51,299 nt of DNA, taken from CAZGKW01 sp964526295. Lineage in GTDB: Bacteria > Planctomycetota > Phycisphaerae > FEN-1346. Positions 8,124 to 16,248 of this stretch are shown in pieces; positions within the stretch are counted from its first letter, which is position 1; the number at the start of each line of letters is the position of its first letter. The position numbers and the translations under genes were made by a program. Under the pieces are notes generated by a model that did no database searches, was not told the origin of the DNA, and saw nothing but the letters and a program-made list of their open reading frames with translations. The stretch lies in assembly GCA_964526295.1 (NCBI GenBank), contig CAZGKW010000032.1, forward strand, positions 1 through 51,299. The letters are read 5' to 3'.

Positions 8124-9464
8124 TCAGTCTTCCTCGCCTCGGCCGAGCCTCGGCGCGGGCCGGCGGGCGGCCATCCGCGCGGCCTCGTCAACGCCGACGA
8201 ACAGGTCCTGGCCGCTGGCGGCGTTGTCCGGGCCGAACGTCACGTCCTTCCACGCCTTCCAGGCGTCGGCCCGCGGCAGTTGGATGCCGCGCCGCGCCAC
8301 GTGGTCGATCACCACGGCGCTGCCGTTGAAGCGTCCGAGCAGGACGAGCGAGATCTCGCGAGGCACGTCCGGGGGGTCCTTCTGGCCCACCGCCCCGTGC
8401 CACTCGATCCGCAGCCGCGCCCGCGCCGGGTCGCTCGTATGGACGAGGATGGCCCCTTCCTGCTCCAGGACCAGGCTGAACGGGCCGAGGGCGGCCGGCC
8501 CGACCGGCGTCCCCCCGGGAAGGCCGCTCGAGCGGGTGTCGTCGCCGCGATAGCTGTCGAGGCCCTGGAGCTTGTAGCTGAGGCCCAGCGTGGCGTCGCG
8601 CGCGAGCGGCCGGTCCGGCAGGCCCCCCGTCAGGCGGCCCTTGACGAGCACGTCCAGCACCGTCGTGCCCGCGTTGCCGCGCTTCCCGAAGTAGCCCCCG
8701 CTCATCAGGGCCAGGTGCGCCTCCGGGCCGACGATCTGGACCGAGGCCGTGCCGACGGTCAAGCAGCTGTCAGGGCCGACGATGGCCAGGCCTTCGTTGA
8801 CCTTCAGCTCGTCCAGGGCGCTGACATAGCCGACGAACTCGACGCTGCCGCCCTTGTACTTCTCGACGAGCAGCCACTGGCCGACGGCCAGCTCGCCGGT
8901 GTTGCGGTTCCACCCGGCGGGATCGTTGTCGTCCCGGAAGAAGGTCCGGGCCGAGCCGGTGATCTTGAGGGCGCGGCCGCCGAAGCCTGTTACGTGGAAA
9001 CAGGCGCCCTTCTTGATCCAGACGTTGCCGAGGACGGGGTTGACGGCGACGCGGGCGTTCCGCTCGACGGTGACGTGGCGGGTCCGGAAGGGGAGGCCGA
9101 TCTTGTGCTTCTGGCCGACGAAATAGGGCCAGTCGGCTGCCGGGATGAGGACGTCGGTGCTCTCGTCGGGCGGGGTGGAGGCGGGGCGGCCGTCCTGGAG
9201 CCAGTTCTCGGCGGCCGAGGCGTCGAGGTCGGCCCGGCCGCGGCCCCACGAGCCGCTCTCGCCGGGATGCGCCCAGACGAGGAGCCGTGCCTTCGGCCAG
9301 GTCTCCTTGACGAAAGCTTCGTTGCCCGCCAAGTTCGGCCAGTGCTGCTTGCTTCCAAACCGGGGATCGTGGGCGGTCGGCTCGGGCGACGCCTCTGTGG
9401 CGCCGCCGGACGAAAGCGGCGCAAGTACCGCGACCAGGCCGCCCGCCAAGACCGCCGGGAACAC
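8124..9464 (-). CDS. secreted beta-helix-like protein, paralogue 2
   Basis: About 446 residues from a GTG at 9464 with GGAG four bases upstream; a CTG at 9497 would give a better, Arg-rich signal peptide n-region, so the start is uncertain. The hydrophobic segment VFPAVLAGGLVAVLAPL is a signal peptide. The mature protein matches the paralogue at 4938-6302 block by block: PEPTAHDPRF, ARLLVWAHPG, NWLQDGRPAS, DVLIPAADWPY, RHVTVERNARVAVNP, NVWIKKGACFHV, GGSVEFVGYVSALDELKVNE, VQIVGPEAHLALMSGGYFGK, RPLARDATLGLSYKL. The C-terminus ends in an Arg/Ala-rich tail. Function unknown. The pair flanking a sialidase suggests a shared role at the cell surface or on a glycan. Confidence 0.72.
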   Translation of the reverse strand: MFPAVLAGGLVAVLAPLSSGGATEASPEPTAHDPRFGSKQHWPNLAGNEAFVKETWPKARLLVWAHPGESGSWGRGRADLDASAAENWLQDGRPASTPPDESTDVLIPAADWPYFVGQKHKIGLPFRTRHVTVERNARVAVNPVLGNVWIKKGACFHVTGFGGRALKITGSARTFFRDDNDPAGWNRNTGELAVGQWLLVEKYKGGSVEFVGYVSALDELKVNEGLAIVGPDSCLTVGTASVQIVGPEAHLALMSGGYFGKRGNAGTTVLDVLVKGRLTGGLPDRPLARDATLGLSYKLQGLDSYRGDDTRSSGLPGGTPVGPAALGPFSLVLEQEGAILVHTSDPARARLRIEWHGAVGQKDPPDVPREISLVLLGRFNGSAVVIDHVARRGIQLPRADAWKAWKDVTFGPDNAASGQDLFVGVDEAARMAARRPAPRLGRGEED

Positions 9465-9532
9465 GTTGCTCCGGAGCGTCCTGGCGCGCCGAGACAGGTG
9501 TCCCGGCCATCGATCCGCCCGGCTCGAGGGTC

Positions 9533-11563
9533 TCACTTCGGGCCTCCCGCCTCCGCGACGACGGCCTGGCGAGGGGCGCCGTCCCGCCTCGCATCCAGGA
9601 CCGTCCGCCCCGGAGCCGTCAGGTCCACCGGCCACGTCTGGGTATAACCGTCCGAAAAGCGGACGGCCAGGACGTATCGTCCCGGCTCGCGGACCGTCAG
9701 GTTGAGGGTGTCGGGGCCACGGCAGCCCGTCAGGACGTTTGACCCGATCTGCCGCAGGGCGACGACCCGCCGCCCGTCGGCGGCCGTCAGTCTGGCCGCG
9801 GCGCCGAGAACGCCGACCTTGCCCGAGACGCGGACGGTCAGGATTCGGAACTCGCGCTGCGTCCGCTCCTCGAAGGTGGGGTGCTCCTTGGGCGTGCGGA
9901 GGCCGAGCGTGGCGTTGAGCGCGATGGCCAGGCGCCCGTCGACGCCACCGAGGACGAGGTCGTTGGCGCCGTCGCCGTCGACGTCGCCGGCGGCCGCGCC
10001 CCACGCGCCCCGCCGGTGGGCGTGGTCGGTGCCGGGGAACACGCCGAGGTCGTACTTCTCCGGCCGCATGAACGACCCGTAGCCGCGGTTCATGTGGAAG
10101 TAGGCGGGCTGCTTCTCAGACCAGCTTGTCGTATAGAAGTCCACATAGCCGTCCGCATTCAGGTCCTCAACGAGGCTCAGGAGCTGCTTGTAGGTCGCCT
10201 CGGAGACCTCGTTGCCGAGGTAGGCGACATCTGTCGGGGTGCCGCCCAGCTCGGCGACCAGAACGAAGTCGGACTTCTGAGGGACGATGAGGGCCTGCCG
10301 GTCGCCGTGGAACAGCGTTCCGAACGCCCCGGCGCCGGTCCCCCCGGCGCCGGCCTCGCCCCCGCCGTCGAAGTCGAACAGGACGCCGTGCTTGAGGGGG
10401 GCGAAGCGGCCGTCCGCAGCCTGAAGGAGCAGCAGGCCCCGCCCGGCCGCGTAGAAGAGGTCGGTTCGGCCGTCGCCGTTCCAGTCGCCCGGGGCGAAGA
10501 AGCCGTCGCCGCCGGCCCCGGCCTCCGGGAGGTCGAGTCCGAGGCCGCTCGTCGCGTCGCGGAAGCCGCCGCCCCCGGGGCCGGGATTCAGATAGACCGC
10601 CAAGCCGCCCCCCGCCCGCGACACGACGACGTCGGGCCGGCCGTCGCCGTTGATCTCGACAAACGCGCTCGTCTTGAGGGCCTCGGCCGCCCGAGGGGGC
10701 AGAAGCGCCGACCGGGCGAAACCGTCGGCCCCGGCCAAGTAGACGGCCGCCCCGGCGAGCAGGTCGGGGCGCCCGTCGGCGTCGACGTCGGCGAAGTTGC
10801 AGCTCGGCGTCGCCAGACCCGACAGGCCGAGCAATTCCGTCCGGTCCTTGAACGCGCGGTCGTTCGTCTGGAGGTAGAGGCGGTTCCCGGCCTCCGAGCA
10901 GGCATAGACGTCGAGTCGCCCGTCGCCGTCAATGTCGTAGAGCGCGACGCCGCGGACGGGCTTCGCGAACCGCCCGATCTCCCGGTCCGGGAGGAACCGG
11001 ACGTAGGGATGGCTCGGGTAGTAAGCGCGGCCGACGGGCACGTCTCGCACCAGGGCCAGGAGCTGGTCCTCGTGGCCGTTGAACGTGCCGAACATCGAGA
11101 CCGTCTCGTCCGGCTCCGGCACGGCCGGCAGGTGCCGCGCCCACCGCCAGCGCGAGGGATCGTCCGGTCGCTCGAACTCGGCGACCTCCCAGTTGCCTTC
11201 GCCCGCGTAGAAAACGGCCTGGCCGGCGGAGGCCGTCTGGCCGCGGCGCGGCTGGCGGCCGACGAATCCCACGAAAGTCATGCCCTTAGACAGGAGATTC
11301 AGGCCGTCGTCGATCTCCTCGCCGGCTCCCTGCACGGTCACCTCCTGCGCGGCGAACGGGCCCTTAAGGACCTCCCGCACCCGCACCCGGAGCGTGCGGG
11401 CATCGTAATCGACATGGACGACCTCCCCGCCGATCACCGCGACGTAGCGGTCGAACAGATGCGACGGCTGCAACTGGGGATTGATGAAAGCCGGGGCGCC
11501 GCCGGCCGCCGCCCACGTGACCGCGACCGCCAGCAGCACCAGGCATGGTGTCCTTGTGGGCAT
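9533..11563 (-). CDS. secreted VCBS/FG-GAP repeat protein
   Basis: 676 residues. Signal peptide at about 1-25; the N-terminal 100 residues form a separate beta domain (VAVIGGEVVHVDYDARTLRV). From about residue 208 at least six calcium-binding repeats of the DxDxDGxxD type occur: YDIDGDGRLDV, ADVDADGRPDL, VEINGDGRPDV, GDWNGDGRTDL, EDLNADGYVDF and GDVDGDGANDL. These are the blades of a beta-propeller as in FG-GAP proteins. The C-terminus resembles the ASPIC/UnbV module (RLTAADGRRVVALRQIGSN). The ATG at 11563 is preferred over the GTG at 11575 because GGAG lies about eleven bases before it. The start region overlaps the end of the metallophosphoesterase gene, implying coupled translation. Confidence 0.82.
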   Translation of the reverse strand: MPTRTPCLVLLAVAVTWAAAGGAPAFINPQLQPSHLFDRYVAVIGGEVVHVDYDARTLRVRVREVLKGPFAAQEVTVQGAGEEIDDGLNLLSKGMTFVGFVGRQPRRGQTASAGQAVFYAGEGNWEVAEFERPDDPSRWRWARHLPAVPEPDETVSMFGTFNGHEDQLLALVRDVPVGRAYYPSHPYVRFLPDREIGRFAKPVRGVALYDIDGDGRLDVYACSEAGNRLYLQTNDRAFKDRTELLGLSGLATPSCNFADVDADGRPDLLAGAAVYLAGADGFARSALLPPRAAEALKTSAFVEINGDGRPDVVVSRAGGGLAVYLNPGPGGGGFRDATSGLGLDLPEAGAGGDGFFAPGDWNGDGRTDLFYAAGRGLLLLQAADGRFAPLKHGVLFDFDGGGEAGAGGTGAGAFGTLFHGDRQALIVPQKSDFVLVAELGGTPTDVAYLGNEVSEATYKQLLSLVEDLNADGYVDFYTTSWSEKQPAYFHMNRGYGSFMRPEKYDLGVFPGTDHAHRRGAWGAAAGDVDGDGANDLVLGGVDGRLAIALNATLGLRTPKEHPTFEERTQREFRILTVRVSGKVGVLGAAARLTAADGRRVVALRQIGSNVLTGCRGPDTLNLTVREPGRYVLAVRFSDGYTQTWPVDLTAPGRTVLDARRDGAPRQAVVAEAGGPK

Positions 11564-11571
11564 CCGGCGTG

Positions 11572-12372
11572 TCACTCCTGGTCGGCCGGCCGCCGTCGGC
11601 TCCGCCGGGCGGCCCGCCGCCGGGCCTCCCGCACGACGCCCGGCGGGGCCGAGGCCTCTCCCCCCGGGCCGAAAAACCGGTAACCCGCCAGCAGGTCCTC
11701 CGCGTTCATCCGAACCTGCCGGACAGCATCATACAGCGGCCGCGTGTCGTACGGCAGGCGCCCGAGGCGAATCCGGCCGTCCGTCACGGTGATGTAGTGG
11801 GCGTCCTGCGTCGGGTCGTCGGGCCGCCGATACGACGTGCTCCCAGGGTTCATCCACAGGGCCTCGCCGCCGAGCCGGCAGACCCCCAGGCGGTGCGTGT
11901 GGCCGAGGACGAGACGCGTCCGGTCCGGGTCGCACGTGCCGTCGAAACGCTGCCCCAGGAACTCCCCGAACGCGCGGCGGCCCTGGATGGTCTCGTAGCG
12001 GCAGTACTCGTGCGTCATCGCGCAGGCGCGCCCGTCGATCTCGAATCGGAGCGTTTCCGGCAGGCCCTCCAGGTAGGCCACGTCTTCCTCATCGAGCGCG
12101 GCCGCATTGTGGTGCCGCCAGCCCCGCTCGTCTTCGGGCATCCGGTCGAACGGCTCGCCGCTCCGCCAGGCCGCGATGACGCGCCGATCGTGGTTCCCGA
12201 TGACCGAGGCGGCGCCGCGGTCGCGAAGCCAGCGGATCGCCTCCGCCGGGAACGGCCCGTAATCGACCAGGTCGCCCGCGCAGTACACGGCGTCGGAGTC
12301 GCGTTCCTCCCTCCATATGGCATCGAGGGCGTAGGGGTTGCTGTGCACGTCGGCGATTACGAGGGCTTTCAT
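11572..12372 (-). CDS. calcineurin-like metallophosphoesterase (YfcE/MJ0936-like)
   Basis: 266 residues. All metal-binding motifs are present: D8 and H10 in IADVHSN, GDLVDYGP, GNHDRR, a histidine in MTHEYCRY and the GHTHRLG motif. This order is that of small bacterial phosphodiesterases of the YfcE/MJ0936 group, which use Mn or Ni. The ATG at 12372 starts MKALVIADVHSN, with AGGA about seven bases before. Cytosolic; no signal peptide. The C-terminus is an Arg-rich helix (REARRRAARRSRRR) that could bind nucleic acid. The gene end overlaps the region upstream of the VCBS protein, although the two products look functionally unrelated. Confidence 0.87.
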   Translation of the reverse strand: MKALVIADVHSNPYALDAIWREERDSDAVYCAGDLVDYGPFPAEAIRWLRDRGAASVIGNHDRRVIAAWRSGEPFDRMPEDERGWRHHNAAALDEEDVAYLEGLPETLRFEIDGRACAMTHEYCRYETIQGRRAFGEFLGQRFDGTCDPDRTRLVLGHTHRLGVCRLGGEALWMNPGSTSYRRPDDPTQDAHYITVTDGRIRLGRLPYDTRPLYDAVRQVRMNAEDLLAGYRFFGPGGEASAPPGVVREARRRAARRSRRRPADQE

Positions 12373-12496
12373 GGCGATCCTGAGCCCGCGGCCCACCCGT
12401 CACGGTTGCAGCGCTGACCCGCTTCCTGCTACGAAACCCGGCCCGCCGGAATCCTCTCGCGAAAAAGCGGGCACCGCGGCCGCTGCGGCCGCCGGC

Positions 12497-12994
12497 CTAT
12501 CCGTCCGCCCCGGAACGTTTGCCGCGAAAGAACTCCGAGAGGATCGCCCCACAGGGCCCGGCCAGGACGCCGCCGACCACCTCCACGCGGTGGTTGAGAC
12601 GGGGCTCGTCCAGGGCCCGGAAGACCGAGGCGACGGCCCCGGCCTTCGGGTCGTCCGCCCCGTAAACCAGCCGGTCGATCCGCGCCAGAGCCATCGCCCC
12701 GGCACACATGAGGCACGGCTCGAGCGTGACGTAGAGGGTGCACCCGTGGAGCCGCCACGAGCCGAGGGCCTCGGCGGCCTGGGTGATGGCGATCATCTCG
12801 GCATGAGCAGTGGGGTCGCGGAGCATCTCCCGCTGGTTGTGGGCCCGGCCGACGATCCGCTCCCCGTGAACAATGACGCAGCCGACCGGCACCTCGTCGT
12901 GGGTGCGGGCGGCATCGGCGGCGCGGAGCGCCTCGCGCATCCACCGCTCGTGGTCGGCTTCATCCACGCGCCGCTTGGCCCGATCTTCATCCAT
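12497..12994 (-). CDS. tadA: tRNA-specific adenosine deaminase
   Basis: 165 residues with the zinc cytidine/adenosine deaminase signature: H64-A-E66 (PTAHAEMIAI, E66 being the proton shuttle) and C94-x2-C97 (EPCLMCAGAMA). VPVGCVIV, RAHNQRE and the final FFRGKR are typical of TadA, the enzyme that converts A34 to inosine in tRNA-Arg(ACG). The substrate tRNA gene lies immediately upstream on the same strand (13057-13133). The start ATG at 12994 gives the usual length. Confidence 0.93.
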   Translation of the reverse strand: MDEDRAKRRVDEADHERWMREALRAADAARTHDEVPVGCVIVHGERIVGRAHNQREMLRDPTAHAEMIAITQAAEALGSWRLHGCTLYVTLEPCLMCAGAMALARIDRLVYGADDPKAGAVASVFRALDEPRLNHRVEVVGGVLAGPCGAILSEFFRGKRSGADG

Positions 12995-13056
12995 GCGTCC
13001 GCTTCACCCCACGGAAAAGGCCCGGCCCGCCGACAGGCAGACCGGGCCGAATCGTC

Positions 13057-13133
13057 TGGCACGCCCGGAGGGATTCGAACCCCCAACCCTCGGTTCCGTA
13101 GACCGATGCTCTATCCAGTTGAGCTACGGGCGT
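13057..13133 (-). tRNA. tRNA-Arg(ACG)
   Basis: Acceptor stem 13127-13133 pairs with 13061-13067, discriminator G at 13060, CCA encoded at 13059-13057. The anticodon loop CTACGGA gives anticodon ACG, whose A34 is the target of TadA. D- and T-arms are normal. A strong promoter precedes it at 13180-13208. Confidence 0.95.
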
Positions 13134-13179
13134 GTGGCGCTTCCGGCGCCGAGGCCGCGCCCCGGCCGCCGAACACCGA

Positions 13180-13208
13180 ACTATAGCGGTGCGTGTGCGA
13201 CGTGTCAA
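13180..13208 (-). promoter_or_regulatory. sigma-70-type promoter of tRNA-Arg(ACG)
   Basis: On the minus strand TTGACA (13208-13203), a 17-base spacer and TATAGT (13185-13180). Consensus -35, one mismatch in -10. It lies about 47 bases upstream of the tRNA 5' end and could also serve tadA beyond it. Confidence 0.85.
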
Positions 13209-13261
13209 GTTCGCCTGCGCCGAGGCGAGCCGGCGGGGCCGCCGCGACGCGCGCCTTGCGG

Positions 13262-14365
13262 CTACGGATCGAGCGTGCCCTCCTCGAGGTCGGCCGGCAG
13301 CGGGGCGGGACGCTCGCACGTGCTCTCCAGCTCGACGTGCCGCCCTTCGCGAGACGCATCATGGACGGCGTGCATGATATCGAGTACGTGGTAGGCCAGA
13401 CTGCCGCTGGCCCGGTGGGCCCGGCCGGAGCCGAGGGCGTAGGCCATGTCGGCCGCCCCGATGCCGCGGCTGTTCTCGGCGTACGGCCGCTCGATCGGCA
13501 TCTCCTCCCATTCCTCGCCGCGACCCCGGCAGACGCGGACCGGGCCGCGGAACCCGTTCGGGTCGGGGCACGAGAGCGTCGCCTCGGTGCCGTAGATCTC
13601 GATCCGCGGCAGGCCGTGGGCCTGGACGTCGAAGCTCATGACGAGCGTCGCGACGGCACCCGAGGCGAAGTCCAGCAGGCCCGCCACGTGGGTCGGCACC
13701 TCGACGGGGACCTTGCGGCCCTGCTTCGCGCCGCTGCCGATGGTCCGCTCCGTCAGGGCGGCCGAGACGGCCCCGGTGACCCGCCGCACCGGCCCGAGCA
13801 GCGAGATCAGGGCCGTCAGGTAGTAGGGCCCCATGTCGAACATGGGCCCGCCGCCGGGGGCGAAGAAGAACTCCGGGTCCGGGTGCCACCGCTCCGGGCC
13901 GGGGCCCTGCATGAACGCCACCGCCGAGACCGGTCGGCCGATGGCGCCGGCGTCGATGAGCTCACGGCACGTCTGGAGGCCGGCCCCGAGGAACGTGTCG
14001 GGGGCGCACCCGACGCGCAGGCCCCGCTCGTCGGCCTCGGTGAGGATCCGCCGGCCGTCGGCCCGGGTGACGGCCAGGGGCTTCTCGCTGTGGACGCACT
14101 TGCCGGCCTTCAGGGCAGCCAGCGAGATCCGGGCGTGGGCCCCCGGCGGGGTCAGGTTCAGGACGATCCGGACGTCCGGGTCGGCGAGCAGCTCGTCGGT
14201 GGTGACAGCGGGGACGCCGCCGAATTCCTCGCCCTTTTCGCGGGCCCGGGCGGGGTCGAGGTCCGAGCAGGCCGCCACCTCCAGGATGTCGAACGTCTGC
14301 CCCGCCTTGAAATAGATGCCGCTGATGTTGCCGCAGCCGACAATGCCGACCTTCGTCGTCTCCAC
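13262..14365 (-). CDS. Gfo/Idh/MocA-family oxidoreductase
   Basis: 367 residues. N-terminal Rossmann fold with KVGIVGCGNISGIYF (NAD(P)-binding glycines), ACSDLDPARARE, then the family's EKPLAVT motif (HSEKPLAV; Lys in the active site) near residue 95. The C-terminal beta-sheet domain carries GGGPMFDMGPYYL, with the conserved D...H/Y region used in substrate binding. These enzymes oxidise or reduce sugars, inositols or glycosyl derivatives; the substrate is not predictable here. The start is a GTG at 14365 with GGGAGG six bases upstream. A promoter lies at 14411-14440. The promoter, ribosome site and first ten codons are repeated at 15977-16079. Confidence 0.87.
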   Translation of the reverse strand: METTKVGIVGCGNISGIYFKAGQTFDILEVAACSDLDPARAREKGEEFGGVPAVTTDELLADPDVRIVLNLTPPGAHARISLAALKAGKCVHSEKPLAVTRADGRRILTEADERGLRVGCAPDTFLGAGLQTCRELIDAGAIGRPVSAVAFMQGPGPERWHPDPEFFFAPGGGPMFDMGPYYLTALISLLGPVRRVTGAVSAALTERTIGSGAKQGRKVPVEVPTHVAGLLDFASGAVATLVMSFDVQAHGLPRIEIYGTEATLSCPDPNGFRGPVRVCRGRGEEWEEMPIERPYAENSRGIGAADMAYALGSGRAHRASGSLAYHVLDIMHAVHDASREGRHVELESTCERPAPLPADLEEGTLDP

Positions 14366-14451
14366 GTCTGGCCTCCCACTGGATAGCCCGCCCCCTCCGT
14401 GCGGATTGGGCTATTAGGCCGATGCGCGGCGCAAGGTCAAGCAAAACCGGG
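14343..14451 (-). repeat. duplicated promoter-leader-start segment, copy A
   Basis: About 109 bases covering the promoter, leader, ribosome site, GTG start and first codons of the Gfo/Idh/MocA gene. A diverged copy lies at 15977-16079 in the same orientation. The coding part (first ten codons) is nearly identical; the leader differs by several substitutions and small indels, so the duplication is old. Confidence 0.85.
14411..14440 (-). promoter_or_regulatory. promoter of the Gfo/Idh/MocA gene
   Basis: Minus strand TTGACC (14440-14435), 18-base spacer, TAATAG (14416-14411). Both hexamers and the spacer length are kept in the duplicate at 16044-16073, which supports function. Confidence 0.65.
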
Positions 14452-14555
14452 AACCGTCGGCCGGAACGCGGGGGAAGTGGAGAACGCGGCGGTGAGAGGA
14501 GGCCCCCGCCGTGTACCCCTTCTGGTGACCGTCCACAGATCGGGAGGCATTCGGC

Positions 14556-15134
14556 TCAAAGGCAAGGAAAAAGAGACGGCCACAGCGGCGAGCGTCCCTC
14601 CGCCCTTCGACCGGCCCAGACCCGGCCAGACGCAAGGCGCCGGACGATCTGCTGCCAGAGGAGGCCGCACGCCACGAGCCCCAGACCCACCGCCCAGATC
14701 TGCCACTCGACCCAGAAGGCCAGGAACAGGCATGCCCCCAGGCCGCACCAGGCGAACGCGCGGGGGTACGGCCGGTCCTCCCGCCGCAGCCGCAGCGCCG
14801 ACAGGTTCGTCAGGGCATAGTAGACCAACACGGTGAACGCACTGAACGACCAGGTCGTCTTGACGCTCCCGATGCACGCCAGAGCCGTGACGGCCACGCC
14901 GACGACCGTCACCGCAACGTACGGCGTGGTCTGGCTCCGGTCCAGGCGGGCCGTGACGCCGGGCATGTCGCCGCGTCGGCCCATCGCCAGGAGCACCCGC
15001 GACAGGCCGAGGACCAGATTCAGGAGCACGCCCAACATGGCGACCATGGCGCCGACGGCGACGACCGAGTGGATGCCGGGCACCCGGAACGCGCGGGCCG
15101 TCACCTCCAGGGGCGCGGCCCGGCCCTGAGGACG
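14556..15134 (-). pseudogene. APC-family amino acid permease, C-terminal fragment
   Basis: About 190 codons are open, without a proper start. The sequence is hydrophobic and carries four to five membrane helices: HSVVAVGAMVAMLGVLL, then LSRVLLAMGRRGDMPGV, the family's cytoplasmic loop after TM8, then VAVTVVGVAVTALACIG, FSAFTVLVYYALTNLSAL and a last pair ending in LWQQIVRRL. Full-length APC permeases have about 440-480 residues and 12 helices, so the first seven or so are missing. The fragment begins directly after the stop of the hemerythrin gene (15135), so a deletion fused the two. A GTG at 15104 could start translation, but a third of a permease is unlikely to transport. Confidence 0.75.
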
Positions 15135-15818
15135 TCAGGCCGGCGTAAACTGCCCCAAGTCGTGGATGCCAAGCCGCTTCTCGGCCGCGGCGACCCGCTC
15201 GACGACCGCCTGGAAGCCGCCTTCGCCGAACATCTCGTGCTCGCGCTCCTCGAACCGCTCGCCCAGTTCGCGATACTCCTCGGCCGGCAGCATGCCTTGG
15301 AACGCCTTGAACAGCACCGTGTCTTCGCGGGCGGCGTGGGGGGCGTACATGCGGCTGTAGGAGCGCATGGCCGCGGCCAGACGCTGGGGTTCGCCGATCT
15401 CGCCGCCGCCGGTAAGTGCAGCGATCAGGTCCGTGACCCGGCGGCCGGCGTCGTGCTGGGCCTTGAGCGTCTTGGCCAATTCGACGTGCCGGCCGGCCTT
15501 CTCGAACCGCGGGAACACCTGCTCCTCTTCGAGCATTCGGGCGTGATAGTCTTCGACGAACTCGCGGGACAACCGGGCCATGTCTGCGATGGGGGCCGGG
15601 GGGACGTCCGTCCCGGCGTCGATCCGGTCCGCGGCCCCATCGTAGACCAGCAGGATCCGCTCCACCACGCCGTGCTCGAACATCAGGTCTTCAGCCGGCG
15701 TCACTTCGGCTTTCGAGGCCTGTTCCGCGCCGCCACAACCCGCCAGGAGCACGCCGCCGCCGACAGCGGCCGTCCCTGAAAGGAACCCGCGCCGCGTACT
15801 GCGATAAGGGATGCCCAT
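15135..15818 (-). CDS. hemerythrin-domain lipoprotein with twin-arginine signal
   Basis: 227 residues. The N-terminus STRRGFLSGTAAVGGGVLLAGC combines a twin-arginine motif (R9-R10) with a lipobox ending at C28, so the protein should be exported folded and lipid-anchored. The rest is a four-helix bundle of the hemerythrin HHE type: FEHGVVERIL (first His), FVEDYHARMLEEEQVFPRF (H, E and F motif), LKAQHDAGRRV and YAPHAAREDTVLFKAF. These residues bind a di-iron centre that senses or holds O2 or NO. AAGGAG eight bases before the ATG fixes the start. Upstream lies the duplicated promoter at 16044-16073, which is probably what now transcribes it. Downstream it abuts a broken permease. Confidence 0.82.
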   Translation of the reverse strand: MGIPYRSTRRGFLSGTAAVGGGVLLAGCGGAEQASKAEVTPAEDLMFEHGVVERILLVYDGAADRIDAGTDVPPAPIADMARLSREFVEDYHARMLEEEQVFPRFEKAGRHVELAKTLKAQHDAGRRVTDLIAALTGGGEIGEPQRLAAAMRSYSRMYAPHAAREDTVLFKAFQGMLPAEEYRELGERFEEREHEMFGEGGFQAVVERVAAAEKRLGIHDLGQFTPA

Positions 15819-15976
15819 GCCCGAACTCCTTCGCGAAAGGTAACCGTTTGGGGAACGAGAGTCGCCCCCCAAGACAGCCGCGGCCACAAGGACATGTTAA
15901 CAGTCCAGGACATGCGCTGGGGGCCTGATTGAGAATCCCCGCCCGGCGGCCCGCGAGTGCTCTCGCCGAACCGACG

Positions 15977-16079
15977 ATGCCGACCTTCGTCGTCTCCACG
16001 TCTTTGCTCCCACTGGTGTCCCGCCCCCCGCACTCAGGTTGGCCTGTTAGGAGGATGCGCGGCGGCAGGTCAAACCGGG
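15977..16079 (-). repeat. duplicated promoter-leader-start segment, copy B
   Basis: Copy of 14343-14451. It keeps the promoter hexamers, a GGGAG ribosome site, the GTG start and codons for METTKVGIVG, and then runs into unrelated sequence. Remnant of a second Gfo/Idh/MocA gene or of a tandem duplication. Confidence 0.85.
16044..16073 (-). promoter_or_regulatory. duplicated promoter, now upstream of the hemerythrin lipoprotein
   Basis: Minus strand TTGACC (16073-16068), 18-base spacer, TAACAG (16049-16044). No intact oxidoreductase gene follows; the first complete gene downstream is the hemerythrin lipoprotein starting at 15818. Confidence 0.55.
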
Positions 16080-16248
16080 GCGCCGGGCGACGGCGGCTGC
16101 ATCACGCCCAAACGAAGCCGGCAGACGGCCGGAACTTGCATTGCGGACAGGGGTTTGCGCCATAGCGGGGCCCTGGCAGGGCCTTCGGCTTCGGGGCCGC
16201 CCGGGGCCGGGGGATTCGTCGGAGAACTTCCGAAGAAGAGGAGTCGGC

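Larger units (their letters stand above)
15819..16248. other. intergenic region between divergent hemerythrin and phosphatase genes
   Basis: 430 bases. It contains the diverged copy of the Gfo/Idh/MocA promoter and first codons (15977-16079, minus strand). After those codons the similarity ends abruptly at about 15976. I see no further gene. The right part (16080-16235) must hold the promoter of the plus-strand phosphatase, but no good hexamer pair is evident. Confidence 0.6.

Noticed and set aside
15691..15999. A 102-codon gene starting with METTKVGIVG
   Set aside because: Only the first ten codons match a protein family; the rest overlaps the hemerythrin gene in another frame.
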